Shown: one piece after another, positions 16,707 through 24,543 of the stretch
Layout of the letters: each line of letters opens with the position of its first letter
How positions within the stretch are numbered: the first letter of the stretch is position 1
Assembly: GCA_008501825.1 (NCBI GenBank)
Contig: QQUA01000023.1
Location: 310,001-374,000, forward strand
Origin: Planctomycetota bacterium
GTDB lineage: Bacteria > Planctomycetota > UBA1135
Length of the DNA stretch: 64,000 nt
Direction: 5' to 3'
Made by a program: the position numbers and the translations under genes
Notes under the pieces: generated by a model
Databases searched by the model: none
Seen by the model: the letters and a program-made list of their open reading frames with translations, nothing else
Told to the model about the DNA's origin: nothing

Positions 16707-17724
16707 CGGGGAGGTCAGAGAAAGAAAAGATCCTCCACCGAAACAGCTCCCTGGCGGTCCAACGCCGAGAGGTCACCCCCAGCAACATCCCCGGAGTCGG
16801 GGGCTCGCCCTCGGCGGTGATCGGCCGCACGTAGTTGCGCCACAAAAGCCACAGCCACATGTGCAGCCGCAGCCAACTCCGCTTCTTGGAGTGGCCCCAG
16901 TTGCGGCGCACCAGCCGGGAGAGATTGTCGCGCATCTGCGCCAGGGTGTGGTTGATCGGAAACAGCGGATTGCCCCGGTCCCGCTTGCGCTTGGAGCACT
17001 CCTGCAGATGCTGGAAACCTGCGGCTCCAAACACCGACTTCAAGACGCTGGGATAGATCTTCTTGCGATCGCTTTGCAGCACCGCCGGCTGCCTTGGAGG
17101 CAAGACCTCCTTCAAAGTCTGCAAGCATGCTTCCACTCCTTGCCGGGACTGCGAGCGTCTCTTGCCGAACAGTTTTTCCCGTTCCTCCTTCTTCTTTCTC
17201 AACCGCGGAGGGAGCGATCCCCGGCAGGGCAAGGTGCCGGCGGTCAGGTGAACGACGAAATACTTGGCACGGTGGATCAGCACCGGAACGGTCACCGGCT
17301 GCAGTCTGCGGTCGGTTTCGAAGGTTTCCAACTCATCCAGTTGAAACACTCCCGGCAGCCCGCCTCGAGCGGCCACCTCCTGTAATCGCAAGCGATGGAA
17401 GCGGCGAGCGTGTTCGCCCATGCGCAACAGGCGGTCGGCCAAGGTGCGGCGATCCACTCCCAGCATGCGAGCGCTTTGTCGCAGGGTGACTTTGCTCACC
17501 ACCAGTGGCCAGAAGTCGAGATGGAGCCGGCCGTACTTCAGGCGATAGTGAAACTTGAAGCTTTGGGACGAGAAGGAACGGCGGCAGCCGTGGCACCAAA
17601 AGCGCTGGATTCTGCGTTGCTGGCGGCCACAGTAGAAGCCTCGTTTTTGAAAGCGGAAGGGGACGGAATCGGTGCGGCTGGGACAGGCGTCCCAGGGGCA
17701 GTGCGGGGGTTGAAAACGCGGCAT
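16696..17724 (-). CDS. Transposase (zinc-ribbon plus DDE-type)
   Basis: 342 residues. The N-terminus is a Cys-rich zinc ribbon (CPWDAC, FYCGRQQ, FWCHGCRRSF). A helix-turn-helix region follows (KVTLRQSARMLGVDRRTLAD). The catalytic core shows FQLDELETFETDRR (first acidic cluster) and VLQSDRKKIYPSVLK (second Asp). The third acidic residue is not evident in the expected C-terminal helix (RLVRRNWGHSKKRSWLRLH). The N-terminal ribbon with DEL resembles InsA/InsB-type fused transposases. The gene fills the space between the two inverted repeats and appears intact, so the element could still move unless the missing acidic residue matters. Confidence 0.8.
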   Translation of the reverse strand: MPRFQPPHCPWDACPSRTDSVPFRFQKRGFYCGRQQRRIQRFWCHGCRRSFSSQSFKFHYRLKYGRLHLDFWPLVVSKVTLRQSARMLGVDRRTLADRLLRMGEHARRFHRLRLQEVAARGGLPGVFQLDELETFETDRRLQPVTVPVLIHRAKYFVVHLTAGTLPCRGSLPPRLRKKKEEREKLFGKRRSQSRQGVEACLQTLKEVLPPRQPAVLQSDRKKIYPSVLKSVFGAAGFQHLQECSKRKRDRGNPLFPINHTLAQMRDNLSRLVRRNWGHSKKRSWLRLHMWLWLLWRNYVRPITAEGEPPTPGMLLGVTSRRWTARELFRWRIFSFSDLPDLQ

Positions 17725-17804
17725 CGCCGGTGCCTCCGAAAGAAAAGGGTTCGGCTAGGCAGACGGCTTGAGGCGGATTTGGTTACGACGGAGGCTTAAG
17801 AATT

Positions 17805-17831
17805 ACCTCCATTGGTTTGTGCCAGTTTCAG
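17805..17831 (-). repeat. Right terminal inverted repeat of the IS
   Basis: Partner of 16680-16706. The bases TCA at 17828-17830, within this repeat, supply the TGA stop codon of the neighbouring SDR gene. Confidence 0.88.
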
Positions 17832-18616
17832 CCCATCCACGAGCCGCCATTCATATCCAACCCCTGCCCGGTAATCCCAGCGGCATCAGGACTGAGCAAA
17901 TAGGACACCAGACCGGCGACTTCTTCAGGAGTATTCATTCTCCCCATCGGAACCATTTGCATTGCAGTTTGATGAGCCAGTTCGAAGGGCATACCCATAA
18001 CCCGGGCCATATCTTCAATGCCGGCCTGGGCCATTTCAGTATCCACCCAACCGGGACACACCGCGTTGACTTGGACGTGTTGTGGCGCCAGCTCCAAAGC
18101 CAAGGAACGGACCAGGCCGAGCAGACCGGTTTTGGAAGCACAATAACCGGTGTATCCAGGAACGCCGAAGCGCCCCAGCACCGAAGACACGGCCAGCAAA
18201 TGCCGCGGCTCCGGCGGGTCGGCCAAATGTTTCTGCGCCGCCCGCATGGTTTCATAAGTGCCGATCAAATTGGTTTGAATCAAATCGTAAAAACGATCTT
18301 CCGGGCCGGGGCGGTTCGGACCACCGATCCCGGAGTTGGCCACCAGTCCGTGGATCGGTCCCAAGGCTTTGGCCGCCTGATCGAAACAAGCGTGAACCTG
18401 TTCGCTCTGCCGGATGTCACAACTGCCGACGTGAAAGCGAGCGCCGTGGGCTTGAACCTGGGCCGCAGTTTCTTCCAGCTTCTCCAAACGGCGGGCGAGG
18501 AGGGTCAATTGGGCGCCTTCCGCCGCCAACCGCAGGGCGATGGCTCGGCCGATGCCGCTCCCGGCTCCGGTAATGACGACGTGGCGGTCACGATGACGAT
18601 CAGGAATCGCTTGCAT
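17828..18616 (-). CDS. Short-chain dehydrogenase/reductase, stop codon provided by the IS
   Basis: 262 residues of classical SDR type: VITGAGSGIGRAIAL (NAD(P) motif TGxxxGIG), VANSGIGG (NAG-like), VSSVLGRFG (catalytic Ser) and YTGYCASK (Tyr-x-x-x-Lys). It ends GLDMNGGSWMG, then TGA. That stop and part of the last Gly codon lie in the inverted repeat of the adjacent IS, so the original C-terminus may have been a few residues different. It is the last gene of the lsrF-epimerase-aldolase/dehydrogenase operon, starting three bases after the previous stop. It probably oxidises or reduces a hydroxyl in the same sugar or polyol pathway. Confidence 0.85.
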   Translation of the reverse strand: MQAIPDRHRDRHVVITGAGSGIGRAIALRLAAEGAQLTLLARRLEKLEETAAQVQAHGARFHVGSCDIRQSEQVHACFDQAAKALGPIHGLVANSGIGGPNRPGPEDRFYDLIQTNLIGTYETMRAAQKHLADPPEPRHLLAVSSVLGRFGVPGYTGYCASKTGLLGLVRSLALELAPQHVQVNAVCPGWVDTEMAQAGIEDMARVMGMPFELAHQTAMQMVPMGRMNTPEEVAGLVSYLLSPDAAGITGQGLDMNGGSWMG

Positions 18617-18619
18617 GGT

Positions 18620-20731
18620 TTAGCGGGGGGTAGCGTCGGGCAAACCTCCGTCCACCGGCAAGGTCGCTCCAGTGGTCGGCGTCTGTCGGCTCAGGAAGTA
18701 CAAGACCGCCCGGCCGACGTGCTCGGCGGTGATTCGGGCTTTCAGCAAGTTGCGGTTTTGGTAGTAACTTTCCAATCCGGCTTCATCCAAACCGCGGGCT
18801 TTCATGCGATCCGGTCCCACTTCGGCCCAGAGGCCGGATTTGCGGGCGCCGTCGGAAAACACTGCATCCGGAGCCACCATGTTGACCCGCACGTCCAACT
18901 CCGCCATTTCCAAACTGGCGATGCGGGCCAATTGATGAGCCGCAGCCTTGGTGCCGCTATAGGCTCCAAAACCGGCGCCGGGGGCAAACACGTTTTTGGT
19001 CGAAATCAAAACTACGTCGCCACCGGTGTTCTGGCTACGGAAGTAGCGAGCGGCTTGCTGCAACAACAACAAGGTGCCGTGAACGTTCACCCGCTCCAAT
19101 CTTTCATAGGCGACCAAGTCCAGCTTTTCCAAGGTGGAAACGTGGGCCAGGCCGGCATTCGGAACTACGGCGTCCACGCCTCCCCATTGCAGGGACGCGG
19201 CGCGGAAAGCCGCCTCCACCGAAGCAGGATCGGTAACGTCCAAGACCTGCCCTTGAATCCGGGCACCGAATTCTCCAGACAGTTCCATCACCAACTTTTG
19301 CAAGGCGGCTTCGGCCAAATCGGTGGCTAGAACGCAAGCTTCCGCTTCCAGCAAAATTCGACAGATGCCGGCGCCGATGGCTCCAGCGGCTCCGGTAACT
19401 AGAACCACTCGGCCTTGCAAAGGTGGCCGCCGCCTCCCGGCCAGCTTGCGATGCTGCAAGGGACGGTATTCCATGTCGAAAAGGTGTTCATCCGACAAGC
19501 CTTGGTAGCGGCTCTCGGCACCGAGAAAATAAGACTTCGCCGACAGACTCTGCCTGGTGATATCGCAAGCAATACGGGCATCCTTCAGGGATTCGCCGAA
19601 GGCCAAAGCACCGATTCCGGGGGCAAGCACGACTCTCGGATTGGCATCGAAAGCCGACAGGGGCTGCTCCAATCGATCTTGGTGCCTCTGGTAATAATCC
19701 TGGTATGCCTGACGATATGGCTCCAAACTCTGTTGCAACTTGGAAGGCCAGCTTTCAGCATCCCAATCATCGGTTTCCAACCAAAGCGGCAAGGCTTTAC
19801 TACGGATCAAATGATCGGCGGTTAAGGTCGGAGTTTGCAGGACTTTCGGAGCGCCTTCGGTTCGCAAAATGGCAAGGGTTTCCCCATCTTGCAAAGCCTG
19901 CATCAAAACCGGACGCTTGCGGTGATCGTCTCCTCCTTGCTCCAAGGCCAGAGCACCGCGCAGGACGGGAGCCCAGCGGGCAAGCTTTTCTCGAGCTTGT
20001 TCGAGTTCAGCTTCGCCGCCGGCTATGGCGACGGCAGTTCGACTTTGTTGTTGTAGCCAGGCTTCGGCCCGGTTCACCAACTCTATGGTCCTTTCATAGG
20101 ACTCTTGCGCCGTATCTCCCCAGGTCACCAAGCCATGTTTCCACCACACCATGGCCCGGCAGTTGGGATTGCCGGCAACGGCTTCCGCTACCGCCTTGGC
20201 CAAGTCCAAACCGGCGGCGAAGTATTCCAGAACCGGAACTTCCTCGCCGAGAGCATCCGCCAAAGCTTGCCGACCGTTGTCCCGATTGCCCACAGCCAAG
20301 ATGGCGTCGGCATGACAATGATCGACGTAACGCCCGGGAATCACTGCGTGCACCGGAGCTTCAATCGAAGGCGCCGGCTGTTGCGGGTGGCACTGCAAAC
20401 GCTGCATTTCCTGCAGCATGGGTTCATCGGCCAAGGCCGGAAGTTGCAGCAACTTCTGCAATCCGGACAAATCCACCGCTACGTGATCACCGGCTTGGAT
20501 GCCGTCCAAATCGCATCCGGAAGCTTTGATTCTCAAAACCGATTGCGGCTGGCCGTAAAGGTCTGGAATCTCTTCTTTGAGCGAGGTGTTGCCGCCGCCG
20601 TGAAGCACCAAAGTCGGCTCCGCCCCGATTAAACGGCTGCTGTAGGTGCGCAAGGCCAAAGCCTTACCCCATTGCGGCGCCAATGCCTCCACAAGGGCCT
20701 GGGCGTCCGCTTGCGACCAGCGGTTGATCAT
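18620..20731 (-). CDS. Bifunctional class II aldolase / short-chain dehydrogenase (RhaE-like)
   Basis: 703 residues. The N-terminal 390 residues are a class II aldolase/adducin domain: LHGGGNTSLKEE, the zinc pair in DHCHADAIL, and WKHGLVTWG with a third histidine. The C-terminal 260 residues are an SDR: VLVTGAAGAIGAGICRILL, VVPNAGLAHV, YSGTKAAAHQL (Tyr-x-x-x-Lys) and a C-terminal LPVDGG. This fusion matches the rhamnulose-1-phosphate aldolase/lactaldehyde dehydrogenase family, which splits a ketose-1-phosphate into DHAP and an aldehyde and processes the aldehyde. Neighbours encode an LsrF-like enzyme, an epimerase and another SDR, so the cluster probably degrades a sugar phosphate or deoxysugar. 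The exact substrate is unknown. Confidence 0.83.
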   Translation of the reverse strand: MINRWSQADAQALVEALAPQWGKALALRTYSSRLIGAEPTLVLHGGGNTSLKEEIPDLYGQPQSVLRIKASGCDLDGIQAGDHVAVDLSGLQKLLQLPALADEPMLQEMQRLQCHPQQPAPSIEAPVHAVIPGRYVDHCHADAILAVGNRDNGRQALADALGEEVPVLEYFAAGLDLAKAVAEAVAGNPNCRAMVWWKHGLVTWGDTAQESYERTIELVNRAEAWLQQQSRTAVAIAGGEAELEQAREKLARWAPVLRGALALEQGGDDHRKRPVLMQALQDGETLAILRTEGAPKVLQTPTLTADHLIRSKALPLWLETDDWDAESWPSKLQQSLEPYRQAYQDYYQRHQDRLEQPLSAFDANPRVVLAPGIGALAFGESLKDARIACDITRQSLSAKSYFLGAESRYQGLSDEHLFDMEYRPLQHRKLAGRRRPPLQGRVVLVTGAAGAIGAGICRILLEAEACVLATDLAEAALQKLVMELSGEFGARIQGQVLDVTDPASVEAAFRAASLQWGGVDAVVPNAGLAHVSTLEKLDLVAYERLERVNVHGTLLLLQQAARYFRSQNTGGDVVLISTKNVFAPGAGFGAYSGTKAAAHQLARIASLEMAELDVRVNMVAPDAVFSDGARKSGLWAEVGPDRMKARGLDEAGLESYYQNRNLLKARITAEHVGRAVLYFLSRQTPTTGATLPVDGGLPDATPR

Positions 20732-20755
20732 GTCGCCTCCTGGTGGAAAGGTGAC

Positions 20756-21502
20756 CTAATAGTGGTTGCGTACCGGAGCCGAGGTCCGCACCTGTTCTTG
20801 CATGAAGCGAGCGTTCTCCGCCGGATTTTTGCCGTCGAACACCGCGCTTCCGGTCACGATGAGGTCCACACCCAACGCGGCAATGTCGCCGATGTTGTCT
20901 TTATGGACACCACCGTCGACGCACACCAGGATCGGATCGCCGCCGGCGAAAATCATCTGATGTACTTCGTGGATGCGATCCCGGGTATGGCTCAGGAAGC
21001 TCTGCCCTGGAAAGCCGGGGTTTACCGCCAACAGGTTCACCAAATCCAATTCTTCCCAAACCGGGTCCAACACTTCCAATGGTGTGGAAGGAGTCAACGC
21101 CACCCCTCGAACGATGCCGCGCCCGGGATGGTTCACGTTCTCCATTTCACCCAAGCGTTGCATGACCCGATGCAAGTGGCGTGTGGATTCGGCGTGAACG
21201 GTGATCATGTCCGCACCGGCTTTGACGTAGTCTTCCAACTTGTCCAAAGGTTCTTCCACCATCAGGTGGACGTCCTTCATCATTTTGGTTTTCACCGCTT
21301 GGATCCACGGTGGCCCCATGGTGGTCATCGGACAAAAAGAACCATCCATGACGTCGAAGTGGACCACTTGTACCCCGGCCTCTTCCATCGAGCGCACTTC
21401 CGCGCCGAGGTTGAGGAGGTCGGCGGTCAACAAGCCGACGGTAATTTGCGGCGCCACCTCAAATAGTTGGTTCAAGCCGCTATCCGCTTCCGCTTGTACC
21501 AT
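20756..21502 (-). CDS. Ribulose-phosphate 3-epimerase-like protein (AlsE-type)
   Basis: 248 residues from the ATG at 21502, which overlaps the lsrF stop by one base. A (beta/alpha)8 epimerase with metal-binding residues in VVHFDVMDGSF, KDVHLMVEEP and ILVCVDGGVHKDNI, and a phosphate-binding end ALGVDLIVTGSAVFDG. It differs from the second rpe-like gene of this window (26988-27647), which looks like the housekeeping enzyme. The position between an LsrF-like gene and an aldolase fusion suggests a dedicated epimerase such as an allulose-6-phosphate 3-epimerase. The substrate assignment is inferred from context only. Confidence 0.8.
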   Translation of the reverse strand: MVQAEADSGLNQLFEVAPQITVGLLTADLLNLGAEVRSMEEAGVQVVHFDVMDGSFCPMTTMGPPWIQAVKTKMMKDVHLMVEEPLDKLEDYVKAGADMITVHAESTRHLHRVMQRLGEMENVNHPGRGIVRGVALTPSTPLEVLDPVWEELDLVNLLAVNPGFPGQSFLSHTRDRIHEVHQMIFAGGDPILVCVDGGVHKDNIGDIAALGVDLIVTGSAVFDGKNPAENARFMQEQVRTSAPVRNHY

Positions 21503-22395
21503 CACACCCCCACCGGTGTTTCGTTTTTCAGGGTTTCGAAGAACTCCAAGGCTTCTTTCGGTTGGTAGTTCTCGTGAACCACCTTGCGCACCGCTTGAAT
21601 CATGGCGGCGGGATGGGAGCTTTGAAAGATGTTGCGCCCCATGTCGACCCCGGAGGCTCCTTGTTGAACGGCGTTATAAGCCAAAGTCAGAGCTTCCAAT
21701 TCCGGCAGCTTCTTGCCACCGGCGATGACGATCGGAACCGGGCAACCAGCGGTCACGGTTTCGAATCCTTGATCGACGAAGTAAGTCTTCACGTAGGTGG
21801 CCCCCAGCTCGGCACAAATGCGGGTAGCCAGCCCCATGTACTTGGCATCCCGGGTCAACTCTCGACCGACCGCGGTGACCGCCAAGGTGGCAATTCCGTA
21901 GCGCTGTCCCAAGTCGACCAGGCGGGTCATGTTGTGAACCGACTTGGTTTCGTGGGGACCGCCGATGAAGACTTGCACCGCCATGGCAGCGGCGTTCAAG
22001 CGCACCGCCTCTTCAATGCTGACGGCGATTTCCTCATCGGAAAGCTCCTTCAAAATGCTCGGCCCGCCGCTGGAGCGAAGCACGATGCCTCCCGGAAAGG
22101 TCACCGGCATGGTCGTGCGCAGCGCCCCGCGGGTGAGCATCAAGGTGTCGGCATAAGGGGTCAGGGGAGCGATGTTCAGGTCCAATCGCTCCAACCCGGT
22201 GGTCGGCCCCTGGAAATAGCCGTGGTCGAAGGCCAGCATCACGGTCCGACCGGTATTCGGATTGAAGATCTTGGAAAGCCGATTCTTCATCCCCCATTCC
22301 ATGTGTTCGCAACCCTTTAGGAAGAAAGTCTCGTTCTTCTGAGGGACGTCGACTTGGAAGTCTTTGGGGGCTTTCACACTATCTGCATCGGCCAT
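21502..22395 (-). CDS. LsrF-like thiolase / class I aldolase (DeoC/FbaB superfamily)
   Basis: 297 residues from the ATG at 22395 (ADADSVKAPKDFQVDVPQKN). It follows E. coli LsrF closely along its length: RLSKIFNPNTGRTVMLAFDH, then GYFQGPTTGLERLDLNIAP, GCPVPIVIAGGKKLPE with the Schiff-base lysine region, and QGASGVDMGRNIFQS. LsrF transfers an acetyl group from the phosphorylated AI-2 breakdown product to CoA, giving DHAP and acetyl-CoA. No lsrK, lsrG or Lsr transporter is present here, so quorum-signal degradation is not supported. It is the first gene of a four-gene operon and begins after a 323-bp AT-rich gap. Confidence 0.83.
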   Translation of the reverse strand: MADADSVKAPKDFQVDVPQKNETFFLKGCEHMEWGMKNRLSKIFNPNTGRTVMLAFDHGYFQGPTTGLERLDLNIAPLTPYADTLMLTRGALRTTMPVTFPGGIVLRSSGGPSILKELSDEEIAVSIEEAVRLNAAAMAVQVFIGGPHETKSVHNMTRLVDLGQRYGIATLAVTAVGRELTRDAKYMGLATRICAELGATYVKTYFVDQGFETVTAGCPVPIVIAGGKKLPELEALTLAYNAVQQGASGVDMGRNIFQSSHPAAMIQAVRKVVHENYQPKEALEFFETLKNETPVGV

Positions 22396-22718
22396 GGCGG
22401 CATCCTCGGGTTTCGGGGAACTTAAGCCAGGAGAATACTGGCCCGGAAGGCGGGTGTCCATCGACGGCGGCCCCCGACCCCAAGTAGATTTGATGTCCTT
22501 TTTTCTTCGTCAAAAACTGAATTTTCGCAGGCTTGTCTAAAAATTTAATTAAACTTAAAGTTTTTTGGCCTCCATAACCCTATAGAAATCCCTTACTTGC
22601 GGCAAATCTAGACAAATCAGCCCAAATCGATATTTGAAAAGATAAATTTATGAACAAAAATAAAACCACACGGCAGTGAAGGCGAAAAGCAAGGAAACCT
22701 CAGCTGCCAACCAAGCCA
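22396..22718. other. 323-bp divergent intergenic region
   Basis: This gap separates the LsrF-type operon (minus) from the fasciclin gene (plus). Its centre (about 22500-22680) is distinctly AT-rich and must hold both promoters. I see no clear sigma-70 pair, terminator or RNA gene, and no coding frame with family similarity. The first 66 bases could extend the LsrF frame at its 5' end, but the extra residues do not fit the family. Confidence 0.5.
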
Positions 22719-23663
22719 ATGAAGAGCACCACTAGCATTCTCGTCCTCTGCGCCCTCGCAGCTCCGGCTCAATTACAAGCCCAATGCAGCGCATCCAAGG
22801 CCACGGCCGGCTCCGCCGCCCGCCCGGTGAGCTACGCCGAGGAAGCCAAGGACATCGTCAGCACCGCCGTCGCCGCCGGTTCGTTCAAGACCCTGGCCGC
22901 CGCCCTGGAAGCCGGCGACTTGATCCCGGCCCTGCAAGGCAAGGGCCCCTTCACCGTCTTCGCTCCGACCGACGAAGCCTTCGCCAAGTTGCCAAAAGGC
23001 ACCCTGGAACATCTCCTCAAGCCCGAAAACAAAGGCTTGTTGACCAGCATCTTGACCTACCACGTGGTCCCGGCCAACTTGCCGGCCTCCACAGTAGTCA
23101 AGACGCCTTTTGCCGCCAGCCTGAACGGACAGCGGCTGAACATCGAAGTCTCGAAGAAGGGCGTCTCGGTGGCCGGCGCCAAAGTGGTCACCACCGACAT
23201 TCAGTGCAGCAACGGCGTCATTCACGTGATTGATCAAGTCATGCTGCCCTCTTCCAAGGACATCGTGGAAACCGCCGCCGGTAATGATGCCTTTGAAACC
23301 CTGGTGACCGCCTTGAAGGCCGCCATGTTGGTCGAAGCCCTGCAGGCCGACGGACCCTTTACCGTGTTCGCACCGACCGATGAGGCTTTCGCCAAATTGC
23401 CGGCGGAAACGCTTCAGTCCTTGTTGCAGCCGGAAAACCGGGAACAGCTTCAATCCATCCTGCTTTACCACGTGGTCCCCGGCCGGGTTTATTCCGATCA
23501 AGCCATCAAGGCGGACAGCGCTTCCACTTTGCAAGGCAGTTCCCTAAGCCTGCGCTATCGCGACGGCCGCTTGTGGGTGGATCAATCCACCGTCATCAAC
23601 GCCGACTTGGAAACCAGCAACGGTGTGATTCACGTCATCGACACCGTTCTGTTGCCGAACTGA
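22719..23663 (+). CDS. Secreted protein with two fasciclin domains
   Basis: 314 residues. The signal peptide is MKSTTSILVLCALAAPAQLQ. Two tandem FAS1 domains occupy about residues 45-175 and 185-314. Each shows the H1/H2 signature: GPFTVFAPTDEAFAKLP at the start, ILTYHVVPA or ILLYHVVPG, and NGVIHVID at the end. The two copies are clearly related, including identical TVFAPTDEAFAKLP blocks, which suggests internal duplication. FAS1 domains mediate adhesion or matrix binding outside the cell. An ECF sigma factor gene lies 73 bases downstream on the same strand. Confidence 0.9.
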   Translation: MKSTTSILVLCALAAPAQLQAQCSASKATAGSAARPVSYAEEAKDIVSTAVAAGSFKTLAAALEAGDLIPALQGKGPFTVFAPTDEAFAKLPKGTLEHLLKPENKGLLTSILTYHVVPANLPASTVVKTPFAASLNGQRLNIEVSKKGVSVAGAKVVTTDIQCSNGVIHVIDQVMLPSSKDIVETAAGNDAFETLVTALKAAMLVEALQADGPFTVFAPTDEAFAKLPAETLQSLLQPENREQLQSILLYHVVPGRVYSDQAIKADSASTLQGSSLSLRYRDGRLWVDQSTVINADLETSNGVIHVIDTVLLPN

Positions 23664-23736
23664 TCCCTTGTTTGAGGTTCTCCGGCTTCGGTAGGGCTCG
23701 TCCCGCCAAGCTGGAGAACCTTTTCCACTCAAAGTC

Positions 23737-24363
23737 ATGCAAGCTCTCGCCACCCAAATGCCCACTCGCCTTGAGAATTCTCGGGAATTCAGCCCGGATC
23801 AAGATTTGCTCCCCCTCGTCGCTCAAGGAAATTGCCAGGCGGTCGAAGCTTGCCTGCAACGTTACCGGGGCCTGATCTGGAACCTGGCCAAAGCCTTCCT
23901 ACGCCAACACGGAGATGTGGAAGACGCCACCCAAGACATCTTCATCGAGGTTTGGAAATCAGCCCACCGTTATGACTCTCGCCGCGGTCGGGAAAGCACC
24001 TTCATTGCCACCATCGCCCGTCGCAGGCTGATCGATCGCCAGCGCCGGCGGCAGCACCGCAGCCCTTGGCTGTCTTTGGTTGGCGAAGAAGAAGCTCCGG
24101 CCAATCCGGACCCGCAGACCGCTTGGACCGTAGAACTCGGGGAAGAAGTCGAACGCGCCTCCCAAGCGCTGCAATCGCTCCAGAAAGCTCAGCGACAGGT
24201 CATCAAGCTGGCCATTTTGGAGGGCCGCCGCCAAACCGAGGTTGCCGATCAGTTGAATCTTCCCTTGGGCACGGTCAAAACCCACCTCCGTCGTGGCCTG
24301 AAGGCCTTGCGCCGCCTTTTGGAAACCCCCACCCTGACTCCGGCGGGAAGCTGTCCGTCCTAA
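23737..24363 (+). CDS. ECF-type RNA polymerase sigma factor
   Basis: 208 residues. Region 2: VEACLQRYRGLIWNLAKAFL, then GDVEDATQDIFIEVWKSAHR and STFIATIARRRLIDRQRRR. Region 4: LQSLQKAQRQVIKLAILEGR, then RQTEVADQLNLPLGTVKTHL and RRGLKALRRLL. The order and spacing match the SigK-like ECF group. No anti-sigma factor is adjacent: the next gene encodes an FG-GAP protein after 180 bases. The upstream neighbour is a fasciclin protein, a pairing also known from the mycobacterial SigK regulon. Two in-frame ATGs (23737 and 23758) are possible starts. Confidence 0.87.
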   Translation: MQALATQMPTRLENSREFSPDQDLLPLVAQGNCQAVEACLQRYRGLIWNLAKAFLRQHGDVEDATQDIFIEVWKSAHRYDSRRGRESTFIATIARRRLIDRQRRRQHRSPWLSLVGEEEAPANPDPQTAWTVELGEEVERASQALQSLQKAQRQVIKLAILEGRRQTEVADQLNLPLGTVKTHLRRGLKALRRLLETPTLTPAGSCPS

Positions 24364-24543
24364 TTCAGAGATGAAACCAGGATTGGAGCCATCTGCCACC
24401 ACCAAAACGACCTATTTTTCGTCACAAAAGTAATACATCACACTCTAGGCATAGAATCCCATGGTTGACAGGGCTTATCTTAGATATCACGAGCCCTAAA
24501 TTTCCGATAGCTTGGAAATGAACGCGAACCCGGAGATCGCGCC

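Larger units (their letters stand above)
16680..17831. mobile_element. Complete insertion sequence with 27-bp terminal inverted repeats
   Basis: A 1152-bp element. The ends are near-perfect inverted repeats, both beginning CTGAAACTGGCACAAAC and differing at 2 of 27 positions. It carries one transposase gene with an intact frame, whose stop codon lies inside the left repeat. I see no target-site duplication: the bases just outside the two ends (GGCTTGCC left, CCCATCCA right) do not match, so the insertion may be old or the exact tips differ by a few bases. The right end reaches the last codon of the adjacent SDR gene. The zinc-ribbon plus DDE layout suggests IS1/IS1595-type relatives, without a firm family. 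Confidence 0.85.

Noticed and set aside
15989..16834. 281-codon plus-strand frame opposite the NTF2-like gene and the transposase end
   Set aside because: It spans an IS boundary and a hairpin and lacks any recognisable domain; the minus-strand genes explain the region.
17768..19330. 520-codon open frame on the plus strand opposite the SDR and aldolase genes
   Set aside because: It is antisense to two clear enzyme genes and contains no family motif; its length comes from GC-rich codon bias of the opposite strand.
21502..22395. AI-2 quorum-signal degradation based on the LsrF-like gene
   Set aside because: No LsrK, LsrG, LsrR or transporter genes are near, and the neighbouring genes suit sugar-phosphate metabolism.
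24465..24490. TTGACA at 24465-24470 upstream of the FG-GAP gene as a -35 box
   Set aside because: No -10 hexamer lies at a 16-18 base spacing; TAGATA at 24481 is too close.
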